Source: an uncultured Winogradskyella sp. (GTDB taxonomy: Bacteria > Bacteroidota > Bacteroidia > Flavobacteriales > Flavobacteriaceae). From it: 64,000 nt of DNA. The stretch lies in assembly GCF_947501905.1 (NCBI RefSeq), contig NZ_CANMXL010000005.1, positions 124,001 through 188,000 on the forward strand. The letters run 5' to 3'. The notes below the pieces were generated by a model. That model had not been told where the DNA came from, made no database searches, and was given only the letters and a program-made list of their open reading frames with translations. Positions 1 to 8,208 of this stretch are shown here, piece by piece; the first letter of the stretch is position 1, and every line of letters starts with the position of its first letter. The position numbers and the translations under genes are program-made.

Positions 1-694
1 CATGAGAACCATTATTAAACATTGGATGATGCAAGGCTATTAATGTTGTTTTTCCTCTAGCTTTTTTTATTTCACTTCCTAATTCTAGTAAAAAGTCTGC
101 TCGGGTTTTAATTTCACAATCGTCATTCATAGTTGGGTATTTATCCCAATTGGTTATATACCAATGCGAATCAATGAGGATTAAAACAACATCATCAGAA
201 ATCTTAACTCTTTCTATCGGACAACCATTCTCTGGTAAAAATGTATTTTTGCCTAAGGCATCTTCAATAAATTTCTCTTGCTTTTTAAGACCTTTTAATC
301 CACTATACCAATCATGATTTCCTGGTATAAAAACTGTACTACCTTTAAAATTTTTAGCAGCATCTATCTGTACTTGAAGTCTATGTTTTACTGGTATTTC
401 TTTGTCTTTATCCTTTGTATTAAATCCATTTGGATAAATATTATCTCCAAGAAAAATTACAGTGCTATTAGAACTGGCTTGACTTAATGCTTCTTCAAAA
501 TCTTGGATAGCTACATCTGTTTCTCCAAGTTTAGAATTACCTGCATCACCAAGTAAATAAAATGAATGTAATAACTCTTTATCTGTAGGGTATTGAACTA
601 TTTTTGACTCATTTACTTGCATTTGCATAGTTGCACAACTACTTAAGAAAATAGTCAATAGAGGAATAAGACTAAACTTATAATTTCTCTTCAT
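1..694 (-). CDS. Calcineurin-like metallophosphoesterase lipoprotein (3' end outside window)
   Basis: I read this frame directly. It opens at an ATG whose first base is 694 and stays open to the window edge, giving about 230 residues, so the C-terminus is missing. The N-terminus is a lipoprotein signal ending in the lipobox LSSC (Cys about residue 17), so it is probably anchored in an envelope membrane. Metal-binding motifs appear in the family order: GDAGN, GDNIYPNG, GNHDWYSG and, near the edge, ALHHP. These identify the two-metal calcineurin-like phosphoesterase fold, closest to the purple acid phosphatase-like type with a GDxG first motif. The substrate cannot be told. It is followed on the same strand by egtD after 50 bases, so co-transcription is not clear. 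Confidence 0.85.
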   Translation of the reverse strand, partial: MKRNYKFSLIPLLTIFLSSCATMQMQVNESKIVQYPTDKELLHSFYLLGDAGNSKLGETDVAIQDFEEALSQASSNSTVIFLGDNIYPNGFNTKDKDKEIPVKHRLQVQIDAAKNFKGSTVFIPGNHDWYSGLKGLKKQEKFIEDALGKNTFLPENGCPIERVKISDDVVLILIDSHWYITNWDKYPTMNDDCEIKTRADFLLELGSEIKKARGKTTLIALHHPMFNNGSH

Positions 695-744
695 GGTAGA
701 AATATTGGTTAGATTAATTATCTCGAAGATAATTAAAAATAGGA

Positions 745-1683
745 TTACTTCTCCCAGAGACTATCTGTGAAGAAATGTTTACAGTCTAAGAAATTATGGT
801 TAAGTTTAAATTTAGCTTCTTCAGCCAATAACTTAATATCTTGCAAACTATATTTTTTTGAAAGCTCTGTCCATATCAATTCATGGTAACCAAAATCTAC
901 AACTACATTAAGTTTTTTGATATTAACTTTCTGTTCTCTTAGACTAACAATATAACTTTTCACCTCTCCGTTATCTGGATTATAATGACAGTAAAAATCA
1001 AAATCATCCACTTTGAAATCTGCGTCTAATTCTCGATTAATACGAAGTAACAAATTGAGATTGAAACGTTTGGTTATGCCGTGTTTGTCATAATAAGCAT
1101 TATGTATGGTTACAGGATTTTTCTTTAAATCCATACCAATAAGAAGCTTATCTCCATCTTTCATATTGTCATTAAATAATTTCAAGAGCTCTATAGCTTT
1201 GTCTTTTTGGTAATTACCAATGTTAGAACCTAAAAACAATAATAAGCTAGGATAAACACTTTCTCTATTGACCTTTAGAATTTCAAAATAATCACCAACT
1301 TGTGGCTTAATATTTAAATCTAGAAGACGCTCTTTAAGTCGCTTAGTTAAAATATCCATAGCTTCTTGCGAAATATCTATAGGTACATATTTAAAATCTA
1401 TCTTATTATTAACTAAATTTTCTAATAGTTTGAATGTCTTAAAACCATCTCCTGCACCTAACTCTATAATATTAAATGGTTGAGAAAATTTTAGAGCTTC
1501 TATTATTTGTTTGGATTGCATTGAGAGAATCTCAAACTCAGCATCAGTGAGATAATACTCCGGCATATTCATTATCTCTTGAAATATGCGGCTTCCGTTA
1601 TCGTCGTAAAAATATTTTGAAGATAAGTGCTTGTTTTCTGCCGTTAAACCAGCTAGCACATCTTTAGCAAATGTATCTGTCAT
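745..1683 (-). CDS. egtD: L-histidine N-alpha-methyltransferase EgtD
   Basis: A 312-residue SAM-dependent methyltransferase of the EgtD (DUF2260) family, which trimethylates histidine to hercynine, the first step of ergothioneine synthesis. The early PEYYLTDAE segment (about residues 41-49) matches the substrate-pocket region of the family. ELGAGDG (about 74-80) is the SAM-binding motif I, and LLLFLGSNIGNY is the characteristic downstream block. Length is usual for the family. It starts one base after the egtB stop codon, so the two are surely one operon with egtB first. A fused OvoA (ovothiol) is excluded because the methyltransferase is a separate chain. Cytoplasmic. Confidence 0.9.
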   Translation of the reverse strand: MTDTFAKDVLAGLTAENKHLSSKYFYDDNGSRIFQEIMNMPEYYLTDAEFEILSMQSKQIIEALKFSQPFNIIELGAGDGFKTFKLLENLVNNKIDFKYVPIDISQEAMDILTKRLKERLLDLNIKPQVGDYFEILKVNRESVYPSLLLFLGSNIGNYQKDKAIELLKLFNDNMKDGDKLLIGMDLKKNPVTIHNAYYDKHGITKRFNLNLLLRINRELDADFKVDDFDFYCHYNPDNGEVKSYIVSLREQKVNIKKLNVVVDFGYHELIWTELSKKYSLQDIKLLAEEAKFKLNHNFLDCKHFFTDSLWEK

Positions 1684-1684
1684 C

Positions 1685-2848
1685 TTATTTAGCTAGTCGT
1701 ATTCCAGAAAAATGCCATCTGGTGTCAGGAGTAAAAAAGTTTCTGTAAGTTGGTCTACAATGATTTTTTGGTGTTGCTAATGATGCGCCTCTCATTACCA
1801 TAGTATTTATCATAAATTTGCCATTATATTCACCAATAGCACCTTCGGCTTTTTGATAGTTAGGGTAAGGTAAATATGCACTATTGGTCCATTCCCAAAG
1901 CTGACCGTAGTTTAATTTTTTTGAAGCAACTTCCCACTCGAATTCTGTTGGCAAACGCATGCCTCTCCATTCTGCAAAAGCCCAAGCTTCATAAAAGCTC
2001 ACATGATTAACTGGCAAGTTTGGACCTACTTCGACAAGTCCTTTTAAAGTATATTGCATCCAAACGCCTTTATGTTTGTGCCAATACATAGGCGCTTTTA
2101 CATGCTCAGATTTTACCCAATCCCAACCATCAGCATGCCAGAGGTTAAAATTAGTGTAACCGCCTGCTTCAATAAACTCAATATACTCAGCATTGGTAAC
2201 TAATTTACTAGCGATTTTACAATTATGAATGTATGTTTTGTGAGCGCCTAATTCATTATCGAAACAAAATTCTTTGCTTTTATGACCTATTTCATATACG
2301 CCTTCATTGATTTCAACAAAACCATCATTAATCTCTTGTTGTAATTGAATATTTGTTTCTAATGCTGGAAAGACTGGTTGATTTCCGAATATATATTTTA
2401 TATCGTAAGTTAAGAGTTCTTGATGTTGTTGCTCGTGCTGCATCCCTATTTCTACTATTTCCAAAATATCAACACTTAAATTTTCATCTAAAAATTCTGC
2501 TAGGTGTTGACTTACATAATTTCTATAACCAAACACTTCACTAATTGTTGGGCGTGTCATATTACCGCGATTAGCTCTTAAAATACGATCTCCTATATTA
2601 TTATAGTAGCTATTAAAGCAGTATGCAAAATCATCGCTATACAAGCGATAATCTTTTTTATATTCTGACAACACAAATTGTTCAAAGAACCATGTCGTAT
2701 GTCCTAAGTGCCATTTAGGAGGAGAAACATATGCTACAGGTTGAGTGGAAAAATCGTCTTTTTCTAGAGAGCTACATATACTCTCTGTCTTTTTTCTAAT
2801 CTCTAAAAAACGGTCTTTAAGTGTTGAGGCTATGGTTAGTACTTCCAA
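1685..2848 (-). CDS. egtB: Ergothioneine sulfoxide synthase EgtB
   Basis: A 387-residue two-domain protein: an N-terminal DinB-like iron domain and a C-terminal formylglycine-generating-enzyme-like (C-type lectin) domain. The non-haem iron ligands are visible: His50 in HLGHTTWFFEQF, and His138/His142 in the HX3HXE motif HEQQHQE. The C-terminal part has NHVSFYEAWAFAEW and RLPTEFEWE, typical of the FGE-sulfatase fold. In the family this enzyme uses oxygen to join hercynine with a thiol (cysteine or gamma-glutamyl-cysteine), giving the sulfoxide. It lies between egtD and the hydrolase-OsmC gene, 4 bases from the latter. No egtC amidase, egtE lyase or egtA is seen nearby, so direct use of cysteine is possible but not proven. 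Confidence 0.88.
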   Translation of the reverse strand: MEVLTIASTLKDRFLEIRKKTESICSSLEKDDFSTQPVAYVSPPKWHLGHTTWFFEQFVLSEYKKDYRLYSDDFAYCFNSYYNNIGDRILRANRGNMTRPTISEVFGYRNYVSQHLAEFLDENLSVDILEIVEIGMQHEQQHQELLTYDIKYIFGNQPVFPALETNIQLQQEINDGFVEINEGVYEIGHKSKEFCFDNELGAHKTYIHNCKIASKLVTNAEYIEFIEAGGYTNFNLWHADGWDWVKSEHVKAPMYWHKHKGVWMQYTLKGLVEVGPNLPVNHVSFYEAWAFAEWRGMRLPTEFEWEVASKKLNYGQLWEWTNSAYLPYPNYQKAEGAIGEYNGKFMINTMVMRGASLATPKNHCRPTYRNFFTPDTRWHFSGIRLAK

Positions 2849-2852
2849 AATT

Positions 2853-4076
2853 TTATAAGTCTAATATTTTTGTATCAAAAATAACTTCGCTAGCAATTGT
2901 TTTGTGAACTGGACAACGCGAAGCAATCTCTTTTAATCTTTCTTTTTGTTGATTGTCTAAGTTACCAACAAATTTTAATTTCTTACTAATGTGGTCTAAA
3001 TATTTTGGCTTTTCGACTTCAATATTTAGGTCATCGCTATGCTTACGCGAATGTGATATGTAAACAAAAACTTCTTGCAAATCCCATTTTTTTCGTTCTG
3101 CATACATTTTTAATGTCATAACTGTACAAGCAGCCAGAGCAGCATTGAGGTATTCGTAAGGAGAAGGCCCAAAGTCACTTCCTCCAACACTCGATGGCTC
3201 ATCAGCAATCATGGTATGATTTTTTGTTTGTATTGACGTTGTAAAATTATCTTCAACTATGTTAAGATGGCCAACTAACTGTTCTCCTTCAGTATCTAAC
3301 ATTGTATTTTCTACTTGGGGAAAGTAGCGTTTTACCCACGTTCCAATTACTTCGCCCACATATAAGCTGTCTTTTTCTTGTGACAATAGGTGATCTGCAT
3401 CATCTAGAGTCACAAAACTCTTTGGGTGATGCGCACTGACATATAGCTTTTCTGCATTGTTGATGCCAACAATAGTGTCTATTGGTGAATGCAAAATAAG
3501 TAGTGGCTTTCTGAGGTCTTTAACAATACTAGGCAAATCTGTTTTATCAAAAGCTTCAACAAAATTAGTATTGATTTTAAAAGGTCGTCCTCCAATATTA
3601 ATTTCGGCTTCTCCTTTTTCTTTAACCTCGTCAATTCCATGAGAGAATAAATGTTTTACATGCTCTACATCCGCTGGAGCTCCAATAGTCGCAATAGCTT
3701 TAACCTGGTTTATTTGCGAAGCAGCAACTAATACTGCTGCACCACCGAGAGAATGCCCTACAAGTAAACTAGGTGCGTCAAAATGCTCAGACATGTAACT
3801 ATGTACATCTATTAAATCTTCGACATTGGCAGAAAAATGACTGTCAGCAAACTCGCCTTCACTCCTACCTAATCCTGTAAAATCAAAACGTATTACAGCA
3901 AAACCATCTTTAGTTAATGCTCTACTTACATTACGAACAGCTCCCAAACTACTACTACATGTAAAACAATGTGCAAAAATAGCATAGTAGTTAGGTTTTT
4001 GATTCGCTGGCAACTCAAGATGAGCATTCAAAATTAGACCTTTGCGATTTTTGATTTTAAGTTTTTGGCTTCTCAT
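2853..4076 (-). CDS. Alpha/beta hydrolase fused to OsmC-type peroxiredoxin domain
   Basis: A 407-residue bifunctional protein. Residues 1-255 form an alpha/beta hydrolase with nucleophile Ser109 in GHSLGG, candidate acid Asp200 in HSPIDT and His229 in DADHLL. Residues 270-405 form an OsmC/Ohr-like domain with the two redox cysteines Cys317 (LAACTVM) and Cys388 (RCPVHKT) and the [10 protein letters not shown] block. OsmC domains reduce organic hydroperoxides. The fusion is known in many bacteria, but its physiological substrate is not established as far as I know. It sits 4 bases upstream of egtB and 4 downstream of the DUF427 gene. I infer a role in thiol or oxidative-stress chemistry linked to the ergothioneine genes. 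Confidence 0.88.
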   Translation of the reverse strand: MRSQKLKIKNRKGLILNAHLELPANQKPNYYAIFAHCFTCSSSLGAVRNVSRALTKDGFAVIRFDFTGLGRSEGEFADSHFSANVEDLIDVHSYMSEHFDAPSLLVGHSLGGAAVLVAASQINQVKAIATIGAPADVEHVKHLFSHGIDEVKEKGEAEINIGGRPFKINTNFVEAFDKTDLPSIVKDLRKPLLILHSPIDTIVGINNAEKLYVSAHHPKSFVTLDDADHLLSQEKDSLYVGEVIGTWVKRYFPQVENTMLDTEGEQLVGHLNIVEDNFTTSIQTKNHTMIADEPSSVGGSDFGPSPYEYLNAALAACTVMTLKMYAERKKWDLQEVFVYISHSRKHSDDLNIEVEKPKYLDHISKKLKFVGNLDNQQKERLKEIASRCPVHKTIASEVIFDTKILDL

Positions 4077-4080
4077 AAAT

Positions 4081-4362
4081 TTATTCTTCGATAGTAACGC
4101 CTCGCCAAAAGGCGACTCTATTTTTAATACCTTTTGCTAATTCTGAAACTTCTGAATAAAACCATGCTGCATCAGGATTTTCTTTTCCGTTTACATTAAT
4201 TGTATAATACGATGCCGTACCCTTCCAAGGGCAAATAGTATTTGTATTACTTGGTTTAAAATACACAGATTTTATACTCTCATGGGGGAAATAATGATTT
4301 CCTTCAATCACCACAGTATTATTACTCTCTGCTATAACTGTATTGTTCCAGATTGCTTTCAT
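4081..4362 (-). CDS. DUF427 domain protein
   Basis: A 93-residue cytoplasmic protein. It begins [13 protein letters not shown] and contains SVYFKPS and [10 protein letters not shown], the signature of the DUF427 family, whose members are short beta-rich proteins of unknown biochemical function. It appears to be the first gene of the leftward run DUF427, hydrolase-OsmC, egtB, egtD, with 4-base gaps. The 126 bases between it and the divergent HD gene must hold both promoters, but I found no clear -7 box there. No function is proposed beyond co-expression with the ergothioneine genes. Confidence 0.85.
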   Translation of the reverse strand: MKAIWNNTVIAESNNTVVIEGNHYFPHESIKSVYFKPSNTNTICPWKGTASYYTINVNGKENPDAAWFYSEVSELAKGIKNRVAFWRGVTIEE

Positions 4363-4488
4363 AATTTATATTTGAATATGTCGAAAAACAGCTCAAGACC
4401 TTTCATATTTTGAGCTAGTCACACAAGTTAAACCAATGCTATATCTTATGCTCATAAATAATTCTTAAATTCGTTAATAATTTTATAT

Positions 4489-5691
4489 ATGGAGGCAATC
4501 ATAAAAAAAGTTGAAGATTTTGTAACACACTTCTTAAATGACAATTTAGACCCTAAATTTGTATATCATAATTTGGCTCATACACAACGTGTTGTAAATA
4601 GAGTTACAGAGTTGACTGAAGAAAGCAAGTTAACTGATACAGAGAAGCATCAGTTAGTTATTGCGGCTTGGTTTCATGATACTGGATTTACCAAAACTAT
4701 TAAAGGCCATGAAACTGAAAGTGTAAAAATCGCAACTTCTTTTTTAAAAGACCATAATGCTTCTGAAGAAGATATTAAAGCCATCACTAAAGTAATACTT
4801 GCAACTGAAATGACTTACAAGCCTAAAACAGAAATTGAGGGTTTGATTAGAGATGCCGATTCTTCACATGTTTCCAGTAAAAATTACAACAACTATACGT
4901 CCTTACTTCGAAAAGAATGGGAATTAACACTTGATAAAAAAGTGACTAAACAAGATTGGATTGATGAAAATATAAAGTTTTTGACCAGTCATACATTTTA
5001 CTCTGCAACTGCAACAAAGAAATGGGAAGGCCGAAAAGGGAAAAACTTAGCTAGTCTTATTCAAAGTCAAAGCAAAATAAGAGAAGCTACAGAAAAGCTA
5101 AATCAAAAGAAAAATGAGTTAAGCTTTAAAAAAGAAAAACGCGACTTACCAGATCGTGGTATTGAGACTATGTTTAGGGTCGCATTGAGAAATCACATTA
5201 CTCTTAGTGATATAGCAGACACAAAAGCTAATATTTTATTATCTGTTAATGCCATTATTATTTCCGTTGCATTGTCTAACCTGCTCCCTAAGCTTGATAA
5301 CCCGTCGAATGCATATCTTATTTATCCTACGCTAATATTTTTAACCTTTACGGTGGTTTGTATTGTACTTTCTGTATTGGCAACACGTCCCAATGTTACA
5401 AAAGGAAAATTCACAAAAGAAGATGTAGCTAATCAAAAAGTGAATCTTTTATTTTTTGGGAATTTTCACCAAATGAGTCTTAGCGAATTTGAATGGGCAA
5501 TGCATGAAATGATGCAGGACAAAGAATATCTTTATGGCTCACTTACAAAAGATTTGTATTTTCTTGGATTAGTACTTAACAGAAAATATAATTTATTGAG
5601 AATTACATATACCGTATTTATGATAGGTATTGTAATAAGCGTGATTGCTTTTGCTGTATCGTTCTATATGGCAGAATCGGCATTGCTTTAA
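4489..5691 (+). CDS. HD phosphohydrolase fused to Pycsar-effector-like transmembrane domain
   Basis: A 400-residue protein. The N-terminal half is an HD-superfamily metal phosphohydrolase: HNLAHTQRV (His27/His31), the HD pair at 63-64 in WFHDTGF, a later HE at about 74-75 and RDAD at 121-124. A charged linker (about 165-225) precedes a domain starting FRVALRNHITLSDIAD, which has the look of the PycTM/DUF5706 domain of Pycsar effectors. It has hydrophobic helices at about 250-272, 280-300 and 370-393. In Pycsar defence the membrane effector is gated by cyclic UMP or CMP made by a neighbouring cyclase. No cyclase gene is in this window. The gene ends convergently, overlapping the GAF gene by 4 bases. 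Confidence 0.8.
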   Translation: MEAIIKKVEDFVTHFLNDNLDPKFVYHNLAHTQRVVNRVTELTEESKLTDTEKHQLVIAAWFHDTGFTKTIKGHETESVKIATSFLKDHNASEEDIKAITKVILATEMTYKPKTEIEGLIRDADSSHVSSKNYNNYTSLLRKEWELTLDKKVTKQDWIDENIKFLTSHTFYSATATKKWEGRKGKNLASLIQSQSKIREATEKLNQKKNELSFKKEKRDLPDRGIETMFRVALRNHITLSDIADTKANILLSVNAIIISVALSNLLPKLDNPSNAYLIYPTLIFLTFTVVCIVLSVLATRPNVTKGKFTKEDVANQKVNLLFFGNFHQMSLSEFEWAMHEMMQDKEYLYGSLTKDLYFLGLVLNRKYNLLRITYTVFMIGIVISVIAFAVSFYMAESALL

Positions 5692-8084
5692 GAATTAATC
5701 TCTTTCATTAAATCATCATAAGTGTAAAAATCTTTATCATTATTTTCTTTATGATAAAGCACGCTTACTCGTATAGCTTTTAAACCTGTAACTGCTTGTA
5801 AATCTTGTAAATCTACAATCTCAACATCATTATCCAATAACTTTTTAGATTGCAAAAATTTAATGTATCGTAAATACTCTCTTTCATCTTCTTTCTGAGA
5901 GTATACAATACTTATTTTTCCTTTTTGAGTGACACGCTCTGTAGTACCCTTAATATAAGCCTTATCTACACGTTTTTTTACAATTTCGTATCTGGCATTG
6001 TACGTTCCATCAACATCAAATTGTTTTTCGTCCATTCTAAAGCTTATAGATAATGGTTGATTAAATACCAAAATCATTGATGCTACATCTAATTTTACAG
6101 GGAAATTTGGCTGCATGAGATAGAAAGCATTTTCCATTTCGCACATGACTTGCAATTGCCATAATCTTAGGTTATATAGATATATAGGATTAAAACTATC
6201 TTCTTTAGTGATGGACTCTCCTATATACATATTATGCTCAACACCATCAGTTTTAAACCTCTCAAAATAATGAGGGTACATCAATTGAGCATCTGCTTGT
6301 TTTACATCTAACAAAGCTGCCATCTCTTTGTTTATAAGAGCTATGGTATTATCATAATCTTTACGATTTTGATATACAGCATCTGTATTTTCATCTATGT
6401 TATTAAAGTAAGCTTCTATCTTATTCTTTAGTTCTTCTTTAACAAATAAATGTTTTAAAACTGGTTCTATATCATCTTTTATAAAAGCAGATATTTGATG
6501 CTCACTATCTACCTGAAAACTATTAGATATTCCTTTTAGATATTCATTTATCTGATAGATGTATTGATTATAAATAGGAAGATCATCTTTTTTAGAAGCG
6601 TCGCTAATAATACTTTTTATAGAGTTTAACTGTAATGTTAAATCCTCTTTAGTTGCAAGATTCCTTGCTTCAGATGAACCTTTAATATCTATTTGTCCGT
6701 AAAGTGGATATATATTTTCAAAAGCTATCTTATTAAAATGAGGTTCTTCACCATTAAGCTGATCTTTAATAAAGTTTTTAGCTTCTTTTTCGAACCTCCA
6801 ATGCACACTTGGATGTATAGATGTACATTCTTTTTGAATAATAGCTTCTATTAAATTTTCTTCTTCATTTTTACTACGCTCTACTGCAGAAACTATAAAT
6901 GGCATTACGTCTATTAGCTTATTTGCATTGATACTATTGAGTACTTTAGGTTCTTCAGAAACGATTTCTAAAATCCCCATAAGACCCTCATCATTTGCAA
7001 TTGGCGCAAATATGGCGCTCTGTATACCTTGATTATGAAGTACTTTAACATGTGGCGCCTGACCCTCAGAACGTTTGTACATTGCCTCAACATCAGATAC
7101 AGTGAAGTATTTTTTCTCTTTCAATAGTCTATTATATGACCAACTACAAAGAGAGTCAGAACATTGGGCAGTTTCTAATTTATCAAGTAAAAAACTATTC
7201 ATTCCTGCTCCATATACACGTTCAAAAGTATCTTCATCTTTATTGTAGATAGAAAAACCAACTTTAATGTCTTTTAAACCAAGTAATGATCGAAAAATTT
7301 CATGGAAATCTTCCATAAAACTCTCGTCCTTACGCTTATCTTCTCCAATTAATGTTGACTTGATATTCGATATAGATTGATCATCTGTGACATCAAAAAT
7401 ATTTGATATTACAAAGCCTTTGAACTCATAACTATTAGGTGGAAATTTCTCCTTCCAAAGCTCAATATTCTCAAAATTATCTAATAGCTCATTATAATCT
7501 TCTATAGTAATCTTTGGCGCATTTGCCCTTGCAACTATTTGAGTAAAATCTGCATTATATAGAATTTTATAGTAACGCATGATACCATTAACATCAGGAA
7601 TTTCGTAAAAAAATGGTCTTTTAAAATTTAAGTTATATCCATAACATAAATTCAAAATTATAGTACATGCAATAATATACCTCTGATCTGTAGGCATGTT
7701 TTTAATTTCTAAATCAAAATTATCGCCTGCAGTTTTTAGTATAGATTTAAAACGTTCGGATGAATTAAAAATGAGATTATGAAACGGAACTGAGGCTGTC
7801 TTAATTTCATTTTTAGTAAGTATAGGGCTAAACGCATCCTGAAGCAAACCTTCTATTTCCTTTTCATAGGTTTTAAATGACGATAAATCACTGAAACCTT
7901 CTCTAAGTATAGGGTTCTTTTCAGCAATTTCTAATACACGACGTGCATTAGCAACAATAAAATCATTATCAGTACTAACTAATTCTTCGTACTGCTTTAA
8001 GTATTTATCAAAGCTAACTTTAAGAATAAGAGGTGACTCTATATTATCGTTTATATCCAAATCGTAATTTTTTTCTATAAGCAA
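5688..8084 (-). CDS. Large GAF-domain protein of unknown function
   Basis: A 798-residue soluble protein with no signal peptide or membrane helix. A GAF-like domain lies at about 250-405 (including SAIFAPIANDEGLMGILEIVS). The flanking helical parts match nothing I can name, although I recognise the general architecture from other Flavobacteriaceae. The only plausible start near the N-terminus is TTG at 8084: an in-frame TAA lies 15 bases upstream and the first internal ATG is near residue 130. The TTG overlaps a perfect TAnnTTTG promoter-like octamer (8082-8089), so either the transcript has almost no leader or the promoter match is chance. A 6-bp inverted repeat (8102-8107/8119-8124) lies just upstream. 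A sensing role is inferred from the GAF domain only. Confidence 0.75.
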   Translation of the reverse strand: MLIEKNYDLDINDNIESPLILKVSFDKYLKQYEELVSTDNDFIVANARRVLEIAEKNPILREGFSDLSSFKTYEKEIEGLLQDAFSPILTKNEIKTASVPFHNLIFNSSERFKSILKTAGDNFDLEIKNMPTDQRYIIACTIILNLCYGYNLNFKRPFFYEIPDVNGIMRYYKILYNADFTQIVARANAPKITIEDYNELLDNFENIELWKEKFPPNSYEFKGFVISNIFDVTDDQSISNIKSTLIGEDKRKDESFMEDFHEIFRSLLGLKDIKVGFSIYNKDEDTFERVYGAGMNSFLLDKLETAQCSDSLCSWSYNRLLKEKKYFTVSDVEAMYKRSEGQAPHVKVLHNQGIQSAIFAPIANDEGLMGILEIVSEEPKVLNSINANKLIDVMPFIVSAVERSKNEEENLIEAIIQKECTSIHPSVHWRFEKEAKNFIKDQLNGEEPHFNKIAFENIYPLYGQIDIKGSSEARNLATKEDLTLQLNSIKSIISDASKKDDLPIYNQYIYQINEYLKGISNSFQVDSEHQISAFIKDDIEPVLKHLFVKEELKNKIEAYFNNIDENTDAVYQNRKDYDNTIALINKEMAALLDVKQADAQLMYPHYFERFKTDGVEHNMYIGESITKEDSFNPIYLYNLRLWQLQVMCEMENAFYLMQPNFPVKLDVASMILVFNQPLSISFRMDEKQFDVDGTYNARYEIVKKRVDKAYIKGTTERVTQKGKISIVYSQKEDEREYLRYIKFLQSKKLLDNDVEIVDLQDLQAVTGLKAIRVSVLYHKENNDKDFYTYDDLMKEINS

Positions 8085-8208
8085 AGTTACAAATATTTAA
8101 AATAGTCGTTTTTAGTTAGACTATCTTACATACTATTTGTTACTTAAAAAAGTATAAAAATTACTTTATTTGAAATTACTCTATTACAGATTAATAATCT
8201 ATTTTAAG

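Noticed and set aside
745-2848. Ovothiol synthase (OvoA)
   Set aside because: OvoA is a single chain with a fused methyltransferase. Here egtB and egtD are separate and match ergothioneine genes.
4489-5691. Complete Pycsar defence system
   Set aside because: Only an effector-like domain is present. No cyclase gene occurs in the window, so I report the fusion but not a system.
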